From Planctomycetota bacterium (GTDB taxonomy: Bacteria > Planctomycetota > UBA1135 > GCA-002686595): a DNA stretch of 64,000 bases. The notes below the pieces were generated by a model, which was not told where the DNA came from, ran no database searches, and saw nothing but the letters and a program-made list of their open reading frames with translations. The stretch is from assembly GCA_002862085.1 (NCBI GenBank), contig PKCK01000047.1, positions 62,001-126,000 of the forward strand. Direction: 5' to 3'. Positions within the stretch are counted from its first letter, which is position 1, and every line of letters begins with the position of its first letter. Positions 29,447 to 40,200 of this stretch are shown one piece after another. The translations under genes were made by a program, and so were the position numbers.

Positions 29447-30319
29447 TCAGGGCTGTCTCAAAAGAGACGCACCGCATTCGGGGCAGGTTCCTCCTTGGTG
29501 AACGTCCTTGGACTCACTCCCGGGAACGCTCTCAGACTTGTCCACACGCTGCCGGGTGGAGCGTTCCCTGCTCAGGGCCTCCCCGAGGCCGCTTGCGAGA
29601 ATTCCCGCGGGCAGCGCGGAGACGCCGACACCCAGGAGGGCCACGAGCGCCCCGAGGACCTTGCCAGGGGGCGTGATCGGGTGCACGTCTCCGGATCCAA
29701 CCGTCGTCGAGGCTGCGACACCCTACCACATAGCCTTGGGGCTCGAGTCGAAGCTCTCGTTGGCGCTCTCTTCGACGTGATACTTCGCCGTCGAGTTCGC
29801 CGCGAGCATCACGAAGGCGACGAAGACTCCCACGAAGAGCTCGTCCCGCTTCTCCGCGATGACGCGCCCGAAGAGGCGCAGCCGCGGGGAGTACCTGCCG
29901 AGCCTGAGGAGGCGCAGGATCCGGAGCGGGCGGAGGTCGAAGTAGACCGGCACGATGAGCACCGCAAGATCGATGAGCATCATCGGCTCGAGCATGAGTC
30001 GCACGCGCCCGCGATACGCTCCTGACTCTGGCGAGCACCAAACGCGCAGGAGGTACTCCAGCCCGAAGATCGCCATCGAGCCCGCCTCAATCCCGTCGAA
30101 GAGCCAGGGGGCAACCTCGTAGAGATGCGATTCGGTCTGCACGACCACGGCCATGACGTTGAGCCCGATCAGCCCGATCAGCCCCTTGTCCACCAGGCGG
30201 CTCAACCGGTCGCCGAAGCGGTCGACCTCGAGGATGAAGTGAACGCTCCGGCGGAGGGTGGGGCGCAGCGGCGGGCCGTCTTCGATGGGCGGGTTCCATG
30301 GGACGATTCTGTCGTCCAT
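29447..30319 (-). pseudogene. Voltage-gated-channel-like ion transporter interrupted by an amber codon
   Basis: Frame reads ...ANESFDSSPKAMW-TAG-GVAASTTVGSGDVHPITPPGKVLGALVALLGVGVSALPAGILASGLGEAL. Both halves are in the same frame. Stop codon at 29723..29725. Confidence 0.8.
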
Positions 30320-30466
30320 GGAGCCTCTGCGCGTGAGCTTCGTGGGCACCGGCCGGCGCGTCGGCGCAATGCCCGCGGCGGCGGCCGGCGCGATGCACCG
30401 ACCGCCGCCGCGGTCTTGAGCGGGCTTCCGGGGACGTGACCCCAGGCGCGCACCGATGACGCTCGC

Positions 30467-33400
30467 TCAGCGCCGGAGGCGAGCGGCGGGGACGAGTTCG
30501 GCGCCTGCCTCCTGGGCCTTCGCCTCGACGTCCTCCAGGAGGATCTCCACGGCCTTCTCGAGCTGTGCGTCCGTACCGTCCGGCGCGTTCCAGTCCGGCG
30601 CGTTCCAGAAGGCGAAGTGGGGCTCGCAGCCGTTGAGCTCCATGTCCTCACCGGTGGAGACGAGGTACCAGCCCCGCGTCGGCATGCGGATGAAGCTTCC
30701 GTCCACCAGGGTCTGTCCGCCGGTCGAGATGACCCCGCCCGCGGTGCGCATGCCCACGAGGCGACCGCGACCGAGCTGCTTGATGGCATGGCTCAGGATC
30801 TCCGCGTTCGAGAAGGAGTGCTCGTTGCACATGAGCACGATCGGCTTGGTCCACGATGCGTAGACCTTGCGGTCCTGGGGGTAGCCCTCGCCGCTGCCCC
30901 GTGACTGCGTGATCGCGTGGACCGGCTGGGTCAGCGCGGTGAGCACGTGATCCGTCGTCGAGCCGCCTCCGTTGAAGCGCACGTCGATGACGATCCCGTC
31001 CTTGCCCACGCCCGCGTGGTAGAGGTCCTCCTCCATCCGGCGGAAGCTGGAGAAGTTCATCCCCTGGATGTGCAGGTAGCCGAGGCGGCCCTTGGAGAGG
31101 CGCTCGACCTCCGAGCGGGTGTGCTCGATCCACTCGGGGTAGAGCAGGCGCGCGACGCTCGGGACCGGGCGCACCGTGACCTCGCGGACCTCGCCGCCGG
31201 CGTCCTTGACCGCGAGGACCACGTCGCGCGCGTCCTCCATCGTGAGCATGCGCTCGACGTCCACGTCTGGACCGACCGCGGCGCCGTCGATCGACATGAT
31301 CCTCTCGCCGGACATCACGTGGGAGCGCTCCTGAGCACAGGGGCTGCCGGGGATGACGCTCTCGACCACCAATCCAGGACCCTCGCCCGCGGCGTCGAAG
31401 CGCAGACCCAGGTGCATGGTGCGTGGCGTCCACTGGTTCTGGGCGTCGAAGTCCGGCAGCGGGTCCGTGCCACCGCGGTGGCCCATGTGGGAGGCGTTGA
31501 GCTCGCCGAGCATCATGTTGCAGAGGTGGCTGAACTCGGCGGCGCCGAGGCAGTCGCCCGCGACGGCGCGGTACTTCGCGCGAACGCGATTCCAATCGCG
31601 GTTGTTGTAGGCCTCGTCGTAGAAACGATCGCGCATGGCGCGCCAGGCCTGGTCGAAGGCGACGCGGCGCAGCTCGCGCCAGTCCTTGGTCACGCGCACC
31701 GACAAGTCGAAGGACTCACGTTTCCCGCCCTTGTCCATCTTCGTGGGCTTGCCGCCAGCGAGGCCCACGAACTCCTTCGCCGAGGGCAGCCAGCGGATCC
31801 CCGAGAAGGCGCGATCCCCGATGCGTTCGGGATCCTCGGGCCGTGGGAAGCTCACCTTGTGGAAGCCCGATCGCCCGTCGACGGTGGCGTTGAAGCCGAG
31901 GGTCGCGCCATCGTCGAACCAGACGAGGTCGGACTCGAAGGAGTCCGGGATCCGGATGCGCGAGATGCGGTCGAGGATCCCGTCGAAGTCGATCGCGATG
32001 GCGTCGTCCTTCTCCTCACTCTCCTCCTTCTCGTCGGCGGATCCGTCCTCGGCCGCGGGCTTCTCGGGCTCCTTCCCGGCGCTCTTCTTGGCGCCGCTGT
32101 CCTTGGGCTTCATGGCCTCGAGGGCCTTCTCCAGCAGCTCGTCGCGTTCGGTCGCCTCGCTGGAGGCCTTGGTCAGCTCGACCCAGTAGATGTCGTACTC
32201 CTCACCGTCGCGCCGGCCGATCCAGGCGACGCGCTTGCCGTCGCCCGACCACACGGGGCTGCGGTCGGAGTCGGGGTGGCGCGAGACGTTGAAGGGCTCG
32301 CGCATCCCGTCGAGCGGGACGATGTAGATGTCGCTGTTGTAGTCGTCGTCCTGGGTCGCGTAGGTGATCCAGCGGCCGTCAGGGGACCAGGAGAAGCTCG
32401 GGGCGGACCACATCGCAGCGACGCGGCGATGGTCGGTCCCGTCGGCGTCCATCACGAAGAGATCCGTGCCCCGGACGAAGGCCACGTGGGTCCCGTTCGG
32501 GCTGAGCTGGAGGCCGCGCTCGACGGCCTCGTCGTCGGTGACGGTCTGGAGTTCGAAGGCGTCCGCCATCCACCAGATGCCGTCCTCTCGGTCGTGGGTG
32601 GCCTGCCAGATCTCGACCTCGCCGGACGCGTCCGATGTGTAGAAGAGACGCTCGCCGTCCTCGGTGAAGACGAGGTCACGCTCGATGTGGATGGTGTTGG
32701 TGACGCGGACCGGCTCCTTGAGGATGCGATCCATGACCCACACGTCGCCTCCGGCCACGAAGGCCATCTGCTTGCCGTCCGCGGTGAAGGCCACGTCCTC
32801 CGCGCGCTCGAGGCGCTGGCGTTCGATCGCGCTGGCGGTGGCGTCACCGGCTGCGTAAAGCTCGATGCCTCGCGACTGACCGGACTTCGTGTCGTGGGCC
32901 ACCAGGTCGAAGCGGCGGCGGTAGACGAGAGTGCGCCCGTCCGCGGACATCGACGGGAACGTCACGCCGTCGTCGCTGCCGTCCGCGTCGCTGACCCGGG
33001 TGACGCGCGAGACCTCGCCGCTCGCGAGGTTCATGGCGTACACGTCGAAGGTGCCGTCCGGGTCGCTCACGAAGTAGACGGTCTCGCCGTCCGGGCCCCA
33101 CATCGGATCCATCGCGGCGACGTTCTGGAAGCGTTCGCGGTCGCTGTCGAGGCGCTTCATCGTGGGCGCGTCCCCGTCGAGGTCGGCGTGCCACAGCTGC
33201 ATGGCCTGGGGGCCCTGGTAGCCCTTGCGGCTCCAGTCGGAGCGTCCGCGGCAGAAGAGGGCCTGCTGGCCGTCGGGCGAGAGCGCGCCGTCGCGCACGC
33301 CCGCGTCGAAGAGCATCCGCTTGGGACCGTCGCCCTCGAGGGTGACGATCATCAGGCGGTCGCGCTCCGAGTAGTGCCAGCCGCGATCGGTGCCCTGGCG

Positions 33401-33799
33401 GATGAGCAGGCCTTTCCCGTCAGCGGTCGCTTCGAGCAGCGTCTTCGGATTCGAGTCGAAGGTGATCTGACGCGCGGCGCCTCCAGCGGCGGGCATCGCG
33501 TGGACCTGGTCTCGCCCGGAGCGGTTGCTCACGAAGTACAGGGTCTTCCCGTCGGGCGAGTACGCCGGGCTCCGGTCCTCGCTCGGATGGATCGTCATCC
33601 GGGTCGCCTCGCCGCCCTCGATCGAGGCGGTCCACAGATCACCGCGCCAGGTGAACGCGAGGCTGTCCCCGTCGGGCGCGACGCGCGGATCCCGGGGGAG
33701 CCGGATGGACACCGCGTCCTCGGGGAGGACCGTGGGAGCGCCGTTGGAGGGGTGGGGGAGCGCCGCGAGGGCGAGGAGGAGGGTCGTGTGGGAGAGCAT
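30467..33799 (-). CDS. Tricorn-protease-like S41-family peptidase (WD40/PDZ/S41)
   Basis: Tandem WD40-type repeats (YSPDGKTLYFVSNRSGRDQVHAMPAAGG); PDZ-like GLVVESVIPGSPCAQERSHVMSGERIMSIDGAAV; S41 core IVIDVRFNGGGSTTDHVL and LMCNEHSFSNAEILSHAIKQLGRGRLVGMRTAGG. Confidence 0.92.
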   Translation of the reverse strand: MLSHTTLLLALAALPHPSNGAPTVLPEDAVSIRLPRDPRVAPDGDSLAFTWRGDLWTASIEGGEATRMTIHPSEDRSPAYSPDGKTLYFVSNRSGRDQVHAMPAAGGAARQITFDSNPKTLLEATADGKGLLIRQGTDRGWHYSERDRLMIVTLEGDGPKRMLFDAGVRDGALSPDGQQALFCRGRSDWSRKGYQGPQAMQLWHADLDGDAPTMKRLDSDRERFQNVAAMDPMWGPDGETVYFVSDPDGTFDVYAMNLASGEVSRVTRVSDADGSDDGVTFPSMSADGRTLVYRRRFDLVAHDTKSGQSRGIELYAAGDATASAIERQRLERAEDVAFTADGKQMAFVAGGDVWVMDRILKEPVRVTNTIHIERDLVFTEDGERLFYTSDASGEVEIWQATHDREDGIWWMADAFELQTVTDDEAVERGLQLSPNGTHVAFVRGTDLFVMDADGTDHRRVAAMWSAPSFSWSPDGRWITYATQDDDYNSDIYIVPLDGMREPFNVSRHPDSDRSPVWSGDGKRVAWIGRRDGEEYDIYWVELTKASSEATERDELLEKALEAMKPKDSGAKKSAGKEPEKPAAEDGSADEKEESEEKDDAIAIDFDGILDRISRIRIPDSFESDLVWFDDGATLGFNATVDGRSGFHKVSFPRPEDPERIGDRAFSGIRWLPSAKEFVGLAGGKPTKMDKGGKRESFDLSVRVTKDWRELRRVAFDQAWRAMRDRFYDEAYNNRDWNRVRAKYRAVAGDCLGAAEFSHLCNMMLGELNASHMGHRGGTDPLPDFDAQNQWTPRTMHLGLRFDAAGEGPGLVVESVIPGSPCAQERSHVMSGERIMSIDGAAVGPDVDVERMLTMEDARDVVLAVKDAGGEVREVTVRPVPSVARLLYPEWIEHTRSEVERLSKGRLGYLHIQGMNFSSFRRMEEDLYHAGVGKDGIVIDVRFNGGGSTTDHVLTALTQPVHAITQSRGSGEGYPQDRKVYASWTKPIVLMCNEHSFSNAEILSHAIKQLGRGRLVGMRTAGGVISTGGQTLVDGSFIRMPTRGWYLVSTGEDMELNGCEPHFAFWNAPDWNAPDGTDAQLEKAVEILLEDVEAKAQEAGAELVPAARLRR

Positions 33800-34046
33800 G
33801 ATGCGGATGGGAGGTCCGGACGTCGGGCTCGCCGCGGCGCGGCGCGCCTGGCAGGAGGGGGAAAACGGTATCCGCCTCCCCGGATCCCTGGATCGGCCAG
33901 ATCGGCCCGTCCCCCAATCGCATCCGTGCTGGAACGGATTCCACACACTTCCTGAACGTGGCGCGACACGGCGCCCTCGGCGCAGAGCAGCGGAGCGGGG
34001 TGGCGCGGGTGGTCACCTCAGGGGCGCTCCGCGGTAGGTTCGACCC

Positions 34047-35192
34047 ATGCTCGCACCGATCACGTCAGTCCTGCTCCTTCTTCCCCCCGGGGGCCCAGCA
34101 CCTTCATGTGGCCCGATGGCTGCCCCGTCGAAGCGCGCTGCGGCCCAGGAGGACGCTCCCGACGAACGAGCGCTCGTCAAGGCGGCGATGGCGACTCTGC
34201 GCGCGAGGCGCGTGACCGACGAGGAGCGCGACGAGGCCATCGAGGCTCTCCTCGGCCTGGGTTCCGAGGGGCCGCGGCTCCTGGCTCAGCACGCTGCGAA
34301 GGCCTGCAAGGCCGCCGCGAAGGACAACGGCAAGCGCATCGACGCGACGCTCGCCGCCTTCGGCAAGGGGGCCGCCGCGGTGCTCAAGGTCCGGCTCGAC
34401 CGCAAGGCGCGCGCGGAGATCGACGAGCACCGAGCGGTGATCCTGGCGGGTGCGCGCGACAAGAGCCTCACCAAGGAGCGCATCAAGTCGAGCTCCGATC
34501 CCGCTCTCGCCCGGCTGCAGGAGCTGCTCACCGTGCGACCGGCTCAGGTCTGGGAGCGCGACGAGGAGCTCGTCGAGCGCTGGGACGCGTGCCTCGCTGG
34601 CCTCGACGCGGAGGCGAAGTGGTATCGGACCTTCGAGCGCGCGCGCGACGCCCTCGAGGCGTCCGGTCCCAAGGGGCCGCGCCAGGCGTCACGCCTCAAG
34701 GCTCCTCCGGCGCCGGCCCGCGACGCGGAGGCGGCCCTCGAGGTCCTGGAGCTGCGCGCTTGGCTCGCGACTCCGATGGGTGAGGCCGACCAGCGCGTCT
34801 TCGCGGCGAACCGCGAGCTCGCGGGAACGCTCGACGACCAGGAGCTCGCGGGCGTCTTCGAGCACAACCGCCGGCGCGTGCTCATCGGGCTCGGCGCGCA
34901 GCGCATCGACGTCAAGCTCTGCGACGCCGGTCGAGGCCACTCGAAGGACATGGAGGAGCGCGGGTTCTTCTCCCACACCTCACCGGTCGAGGGCAAGGAG
35001 AGCTTCGGACAGCGCGCGGCCCTCGCGGGGACCTCGGCCAACGCCGAGAACATCGCGATGGGCCAGCGCTCCGGCCGCGACGCGGTCCTCGGCTGGTGGT
35101 ACAGCCCCGGGCACCACCGCAACATGCTCGGCGGTCAGTCCCGCATCGGCCTCGGCCGGCACGGTGTGCACTGGACCGAGCTCTTCGGCTGA
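34047..35192 (+). CDS. Secreted CAP/SCP-like domain protein
   Basis: C-terminal FEHNRRRVLIGLGAQRIDVKLCDAGRGHSKDMEERGFFSHTSPVEGKESFGQRAALAGTSANAENIAMGQRSGRDAVLGWWYSPGHHRNML matches the CAP superfamily. Confidence 0.88.
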   Translation: MLAPITSVLLLLPPGGPAPSCGPMAAPSKRAAAQEDAPDERALVKAAMATLRARRVTDEERDEAIEALLGLGSEGPRLLAQHAAKACKAAAKDNGKRIDATLAAFGKGAAAVLKVRLDRKARAEIDEHRAVILAGARDKSLTKERIKSSSDPALARLQELLTVRPAQVWERDEELVERWDACLAGLDAEAKWYRTFERARDALEASGPKGPRQASRLKAPPAPARDAEAALEVLELRAWLATPMGEADQRVFAANRELAGTLDDQELAGVFEHNRRRVLIGLGAQRIDVKLCDAGRGHSKDMEERGFFSHTSPVEGKESFGQRAALAGTSANAENIAMGQRSGRDAVLGWWYSPGHHRNMLGGQSRIGLGRHGVHWTELFG

Positions 35193-35215
35193 GCCCGCCC
35201 GCGCGGCTCAGCCGA
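35185..35215. terminator. Bidirectional hairpin embracing both convergent stop codons
   Basis: tcggctgagcc-cgcccgcgc-ggctcagccga: 11-bp perfect stem. TGA of the CAP gene (35190-35192) and of the hydratase gene (35208-35210) lie in opposite arms. Confidence 0.65.
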
Positions 35216-35957
35216 GCTGCCGCGCGACGTAGGCCTCCACCGCCCCGCGCACGGGAGGGCTCGCCCAGAGCTCCTGGATGCGCCGCGCGTCTGCGGCGCC
35301 GTGTGCGTCGAGGGCGGCGCGCACCGGGCGGCGCAGCTGCGCCTTGTTGAAGGCGAAGGCGTCCGCGGGGAACGCTGCGAGGGCGTGCGCTCTCGCCGCG
35401 GCGGTCTCCTCGAGGGAGTCCGCGTCGAGGACCTCGTCCACGAGCCCGCGCTCGAGGCCCTCCTCCGGCGTGTAGACCGCGCCGGAGAAGAGGATCTCCT
35501 GGATGCGATGGGGCGCCGCAGCGAAGCGGACGATCTCGAGGGCGAGGAGGGGGAAGGGGACGCCCACCGCGAGCTCGGGGACCCCGATGCGGCCGCGGCC
35601 GGCCGCGGCGAGCCGCACATCGCAGGACTCCAGCATGATGCAGCCTCCCGCGATGGCGTGACCGTTCGCGGCGCCCACGAGCGGGAGGGGGAGGAAGAAG
35701 AGGGCCTCGAGTGCGCGGGAGAGGGCGGGCATGAACGCGTCGAGGTACGCGTCGCCGCCCTCGACGAGGCGCTTGAGGTCCACGCCCGCCGAGAAGATCG
35801 AGCCGGTCCCCGTCAGGACGAGGGCGCGCGCTCCTGAGGCCTGCGCTTCCTCCAGCGCGGGCGGGATCGCCTCGAGCAGCTCGAGGTCGAGGGCGCTCGC
35901 CTTCCCGTGGGCGAGGCGAAGAGTGGTGACGGGGCCGTCGTCGGTGCGCTCGATCAT
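35208..35957 (-). CDS. Enoyl-CoA hydratase/isomerase family protein
   Basis: ALVLTGTGSIFSAGVDLKRL, LPLVGAANGHAIAGGCIMLESCDVRLAAAGRGRIGVPELAVGVPFP are crotonase-fold signatures. Confidence 0.9.
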   Translation of the reverse strand: MIERTDDGPVTTLRLAHGKASALDLELLEAIPPALEEAQASGARALVLTGTGSIFSAGVDLKRLVEGGDAYLDAFMPALSRALEALFFLPLPLVGAANGHAIAGGCIMLESCDVRLAAAGRGRIGVPELAVGVPFPLLALEIVRFAAAPHRIQEILFSGAVYTPEEGLERGLVDEVLDADSLEETAAARAHALAAFPADAFAFNKAQLRRPVRAALDAHGAADARRIQELWASPPVRGAVEAYVARQLG

Positions 35958-35992
35958 GGCCGCAGCGTAGCAAGCGAGCGGCCGCCTGCCGG

Positions 35993-37132
35993 TCACTCGA
36001 GCTGGCCGTGGCCGCGGGCGGTCACCGCCGCGCGGCCGACGAGTCGCCCGTCCTCCACGAGCACCGCATCGTTCGCGAGGTTGACGGTCGGGCACACATG
36101 GCCGGGGACGAGGCGCAGCAGGGCGCCGCGTTCCGGCCGGTCGTCCTTCGTCTGGAAGACCGTGTGCTCCTCGCTCTGGCCGAGGCAGCGCGCGCTCGGG
36201 ACCTCGAGAGCAGCAGCGATCATGTCCGGCGCCGCCGCTTCGATCGCCTTCGATCCGGCGTCGCAGGTGAAGCGGTCCTCGCCCGGCAGGCTCGCGACGC
36301 GGGTCAGCACCGTGGCGGCGAACTCCGCGGGGAGGTCGGGGTTCTGGGCCGTGGAGCGCAGGTCGTGGTAGACGACCGTGCCGGGTGACACGCGGTGGAT
36401 CGTCCCGGGGAGGGTCGCGAGGCCGGGATGCTCGAGCGCCGCGGGGAAGGCGGGCGTGCCCGCGGTGATCACCTCGGCCACCTCGATCCCGGCGGCGCCC
36501 AGCTCGCCCACGAGGGCCGTGAGCCCGTCGTAGCCCGCGTGGGCGAGGCGACGCCGCTCCCCGGTGTCCACCTCGTGGCGATGGCCGTCGTAGGCGTGGA
36601 GACCCCGCAGCCGCGGTCCCGCGGCGGCGGCGATGGCACGCGCGTCGGCCAGCGGCGCCCCCGTGCGGTGCATCCCGAGGTCGAGGTCCACGAAGAGCCC
36701 GACCTCCGCCGGCACCTTCGCGATCTGCTCCACCGACTCCACGAGGGTGGAGAAGGCCACACCCGGGAGCGCCCGTGCGATCTCCGCCAGCCGCTCGAGC
36801 GCGGGCCCGTGGAGATGGTGTGCGAGGAGCACGTCACCGCCCGCACCGCCCGCGAGCAGGCGGCCCAGGACCTGCGCCTCTCGCAGCGTCGCGCACTTGA
36901 AGCGTCGGATGCCCTCGTCCACGAACAGGGCCATGGTCTCGGGGACCTTCGCCGTCTTCACGTGGGGCCGCCAGCGCCCGGGGCCTGCGGTGCGATCGAG
37001 CACGGCGCGTAGGTTGCGCCGCGCCGCGCCCAGGTCGATGATGAGCGCCGGGGTGACGATCGAAGCCGCCAGACCGTCCTCGAGGGGCGGCGGCGCGTGG
37101 GTCCGGTCGGGTCCTGGCGTCGGGTTCTCCAT
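35993..37132 (-). CDS. D-threonine aldolase/D-serine dehydratase-like PLP enzyme (alanine-racemase-type N-terminal domain)
   Basis: TPALIIDLGAARRNLRAVLDR, RPHVKTAKVPETM (PLP-Lys region), GLFVDLDLGMHRTGAP, and C-terminal LGQSEEHTVFQ...LRLVPGHVCPTVNLAND metal/substrate motif. Confidence 0.85.
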   Translation of the reverse strand: MENPTPGPDRTHAPPPLEDGLAASIVTPALIIDLGAARRNLRAVLDRTAGPGRWRPHVKTAKVPETMALFVDEGIRRFKCATLREAQVLGRLLAGGAGGDVLLAHHLHGPALERLAEIARALPGVAFSTLVESVEQIAKVPAEVGLFVDLDLGMHRTGAPLADARAIAAAAGPRLRGLHAYDGHRHEVDTGERRRLAHAGYDGLTALVGELGAAGIEVAEVITAGTPAFPAALEHPGLATLPGTIHRVSPGTVVYHDLRSTAQNPDLPAEFAATVLTRVASLPGEDRFTCDAGSKAIEAAAPDMIAAALEVPSARCLGQSEEHTVFQTKDDRPERGALLRLVPGHVCPTVNLANDAVLVEDGRLVGRAAVTARGHGQLE

Positions 37133-37226
37133 GCGCGCGTGAGGGTAACGGAGTCTCCGGGCGCTAGTCTCCCTGCGTGGCCCCCAGCGAGAGCGGGGAC
37201 CCGCCGCACTCGCACCGCACGTACAG

Positions 37227-40200
37227 ATGCCGTCCCGCACCGCTCTGCTCCTCATATGCCTCTCCGTCACGGCCTGCAGCGGCGGCGGAGGCGGAGGCGG
37301 CGGAGCCGCTCTGCCGCCGGTGAGCGCGGGGAGCGATCGGACGGTGGCGGCGGGTGCTCGGGTCTACCTGGTCCCGAGCGCCCGGCCCGAGGCGAGCGTC
37401 CAGACCTTCGTCTGGGAGCAGAGAGCGGGCCCCGAGGCGGCGCTCGAGCCCGATCCGTTCGCGAGCCCGGGCGCGCTCGTGCTCCGCGCGCCCGCCTTCG
37501 ACGCCACGCTCCAGTTCGAGGTCACGGGCGTCCGCCTCGACGGGAGCGTCGCGGGGACCGATCGGGTCATCGTCGCCGTCGAGGCGGACCGTGACGAGGC
37601 GAGCGGTACGCCACTCTCGAAGATCGAGGTTCGCGGCGGAGGTCCCGGTCGCGCCCTCGCGAGCGCACTCCACGAGCAGACACAGCGGCTGTTCGTGATC
37701 GACGGCGTCGCGGGAGACGTCCTCTGCTACGACGTGTCGGATCCCGAGGCGCCCGCCTTCGTGGGCGCTCTGCCGATCCCTGACGACGGCCTGGGCTTTC
37801 AGGCGGGCAGCCCGCTCGCCGTCGCCTGCGGGCGCGAAGGGCCGGTCGCGATCACCTGGTCCGGCGAGACGATCAAGTTCCCCGGGCGCATGCAGTTCGT
37901 GGACCCCGTGACGCTCCGGGAGCTGCGTTCGCTCTCGACCGTCGGCGTGCGGCCCGTGGACATCGACGCCAGCGATGACGGCAACCTCTTCGCTGTCGCC
38001 TGCTCGGGGGACCGAGATTTCTTCGACCAGGCGGACGGGCTCGGGTACGTGACGCTCGTCACGGTCCCGCCGGCGGGCGCGGGCTCGATCCAGCTGGATC
38101 TGCACGTCACGCCGATTCCGCTCACCGCGTTCGACGGGGACGAGGCCGCGCTGCTCGCCGCGGGCGTTCGCTTCCCGTCGCCGCGAGCGCAGGCGTCCCT
38201 GTCTCTCGCGCCGCGCGCCATCGCCATCGCACCGGACGCGTCGATCGTCTGGGTCGCCTGCCCCGAGAACGACGCGGTGATCACGATCGATCCCGCGACC
38301 AAGCTCGCCGCGGGGATCACGGCCCTGCCCGACCGCCCGAACGGCGATCTCTCTCAGGGAACAGCGCTCGTGGGGTCGAGGCGCACGTGGACGGAGGCGC
38401 CCACGCTGATGGTGAGCCCCGCCGGTGACGTGATCCGCGCGGGCGGGGTCGCGGGCGTCATGCCCGCCGTCGGCGCGACGGGCTTCCGCTTCGTGAGCGG
38501 GTCGGGCCCGACCCTCGCGCCCGTGGACCTCGACGGCGACGGCGAGCTCGAGCTGCCCTTCGTCGACGCGGACGCGCAGCTCGAGGTCGTCGAGCTGCTC
38601 CACCGCGGGGACGAGGATGCGATCGGCCCGCTGGCCGGGGTGCCGCTCGTCGGCCCCGGCGGCGCGCCCGTGACCGGGGGCCCGGGCCTGCGATCCAGCG
38701 CTCCGGGACTCGCGGGCCATGAGGAGCAGGCCGTGGACCTTTTCGGCGCGCCCGTGCCGCTCACGGATCTCGGGGGCCGCTTCGAGGGGGTCACGGAGAC
38801 CACGGCCGGTGAGATCTGGCTCGCGGACTCGCGCCGCTCCGCGCTCTGGCGCTTCGACGCGTCGGGAGCGCTCGTCGCGCGCTACGTGCCCGAGGGCACT
38901 CCGGGTGCGCTCGGCATCGCTTCCCTCCCGGGGGTCTACGCGCAGCGGCGCGTGAACCTCGACTTCCCGCTGCACCGCCGCTTCGGCGGCTTCGGGGCGA
39001 TCGCGTTCGACGCGACTCGCGGCTCGATCGTCGCGATCCCGCGCATGCCCCTCGACAACCCCGACGGTCCGGAGGATCTGAACTCCGCGGCGTCGCGCAT
39101 CCTGCGCGTGCTCGAGTTCGACGTCGCGACCGAAGCTGCGGTGGGGGAGTACGTCTACGTCCTCGAGGCTGTGGACCACGCGGTGGAGGGCCTCGCGGTC
39201 GGCGACCCCGCGATCTTCGACGGGGGCCTCGGCGTGCTCGAAGCCGGCGCCGGCCCGCGCGGGATGCGCGCGGTCTTCGACGTCGACCTCGACGGCGCGA
39301 CGAACCTCCGTGACCTCTCCATGGCGGACTACGCCGCCGTCAGCCCAGCCCTCGAGACGATTGACCCCGCCGGGCTCGAGGGGCTCGCGGTCCCGATCGT
39401 CCCGGTCCGCAAGCGGCTCGCGATCGATCTCGCGGCGGCAGGATTCGGCGGATCAGCGCGGCCGAGCGGGCTGACGATGTTCGGGGCGCGTGAGATCATC
39501 GTCGGGTTCGACGACGGGTTCGACGGCGTCGCGACCGGCAGCTTCGATCAGCAGTCGGGCGCGATCGCGCGCGGCGCGCGGACGGGGTCGTTCTTCGTCC
39601 GTGGGACCATCGAGCCCCTCCGCTTCGACACCTCGTCCGACGGCCTCCCCGCGCCCGCGGCGAACGGTGTGCCTGCGATCGGGCTGCCCCAGCCGCTGGA
39701 CCTCGTGGCCATCGGCGCGGGGGATCGCATGCGGGTGGTCGCGGCGAACGGCGGCCGGCCGCGCGTCCTGCCTTCCACGGGCGCTGGCCCCGATTCCGAC
39801 GAGCGCGTCCGCGCCGCCAGCCAGGTGCTGGACACGAACGTGTTCCCGGGGGCGTCGCTCTGGCAGCGGGACCCCTTCGGAGGGGATCTGATCGTGAGCG
39901 GTCGCGACGCGGATCTCGACGAGAACGGCCTCGTGGACCGCCTCGCGATCTTCGGGAGCCGCTCGATCTCGGTGCTCGATCCGGGGCGGCGGACGACCTG
40001 GACCTCGTCATCGCTCCTCAACGACGCGGCGCGCGAGGCGCGCCCCGAGGCGGTCGACGCCGCCGCGACCACCTACGGGATCCGGCCCCGGGCCCTCGCG
40101 CGTACGACGATCGGCGGACGCGGCGTGGTGGCCACCGCCTTCGAGTCCGCGGGTCTCGTCGGGCTCCACCTGGTGGACGCCCCGGACGCGCCGCTGTTCG

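Noticed and set aside
30917-33955. Plus-strand ORF of 1012 aa opposite the tricorn-like protease
   Set aside because: Antisense shadow; composition is biased to V/D/A/H with no recognisable motif.
37270-37310. Tract encoding CSGGGGGGGG as a possible phase-variable repeat
   Set aside because: The DNA is mixed ggc/gga codons rather than a clean simple repeat. A Gly linker after a lipobox Cys is common in lipoproteins.
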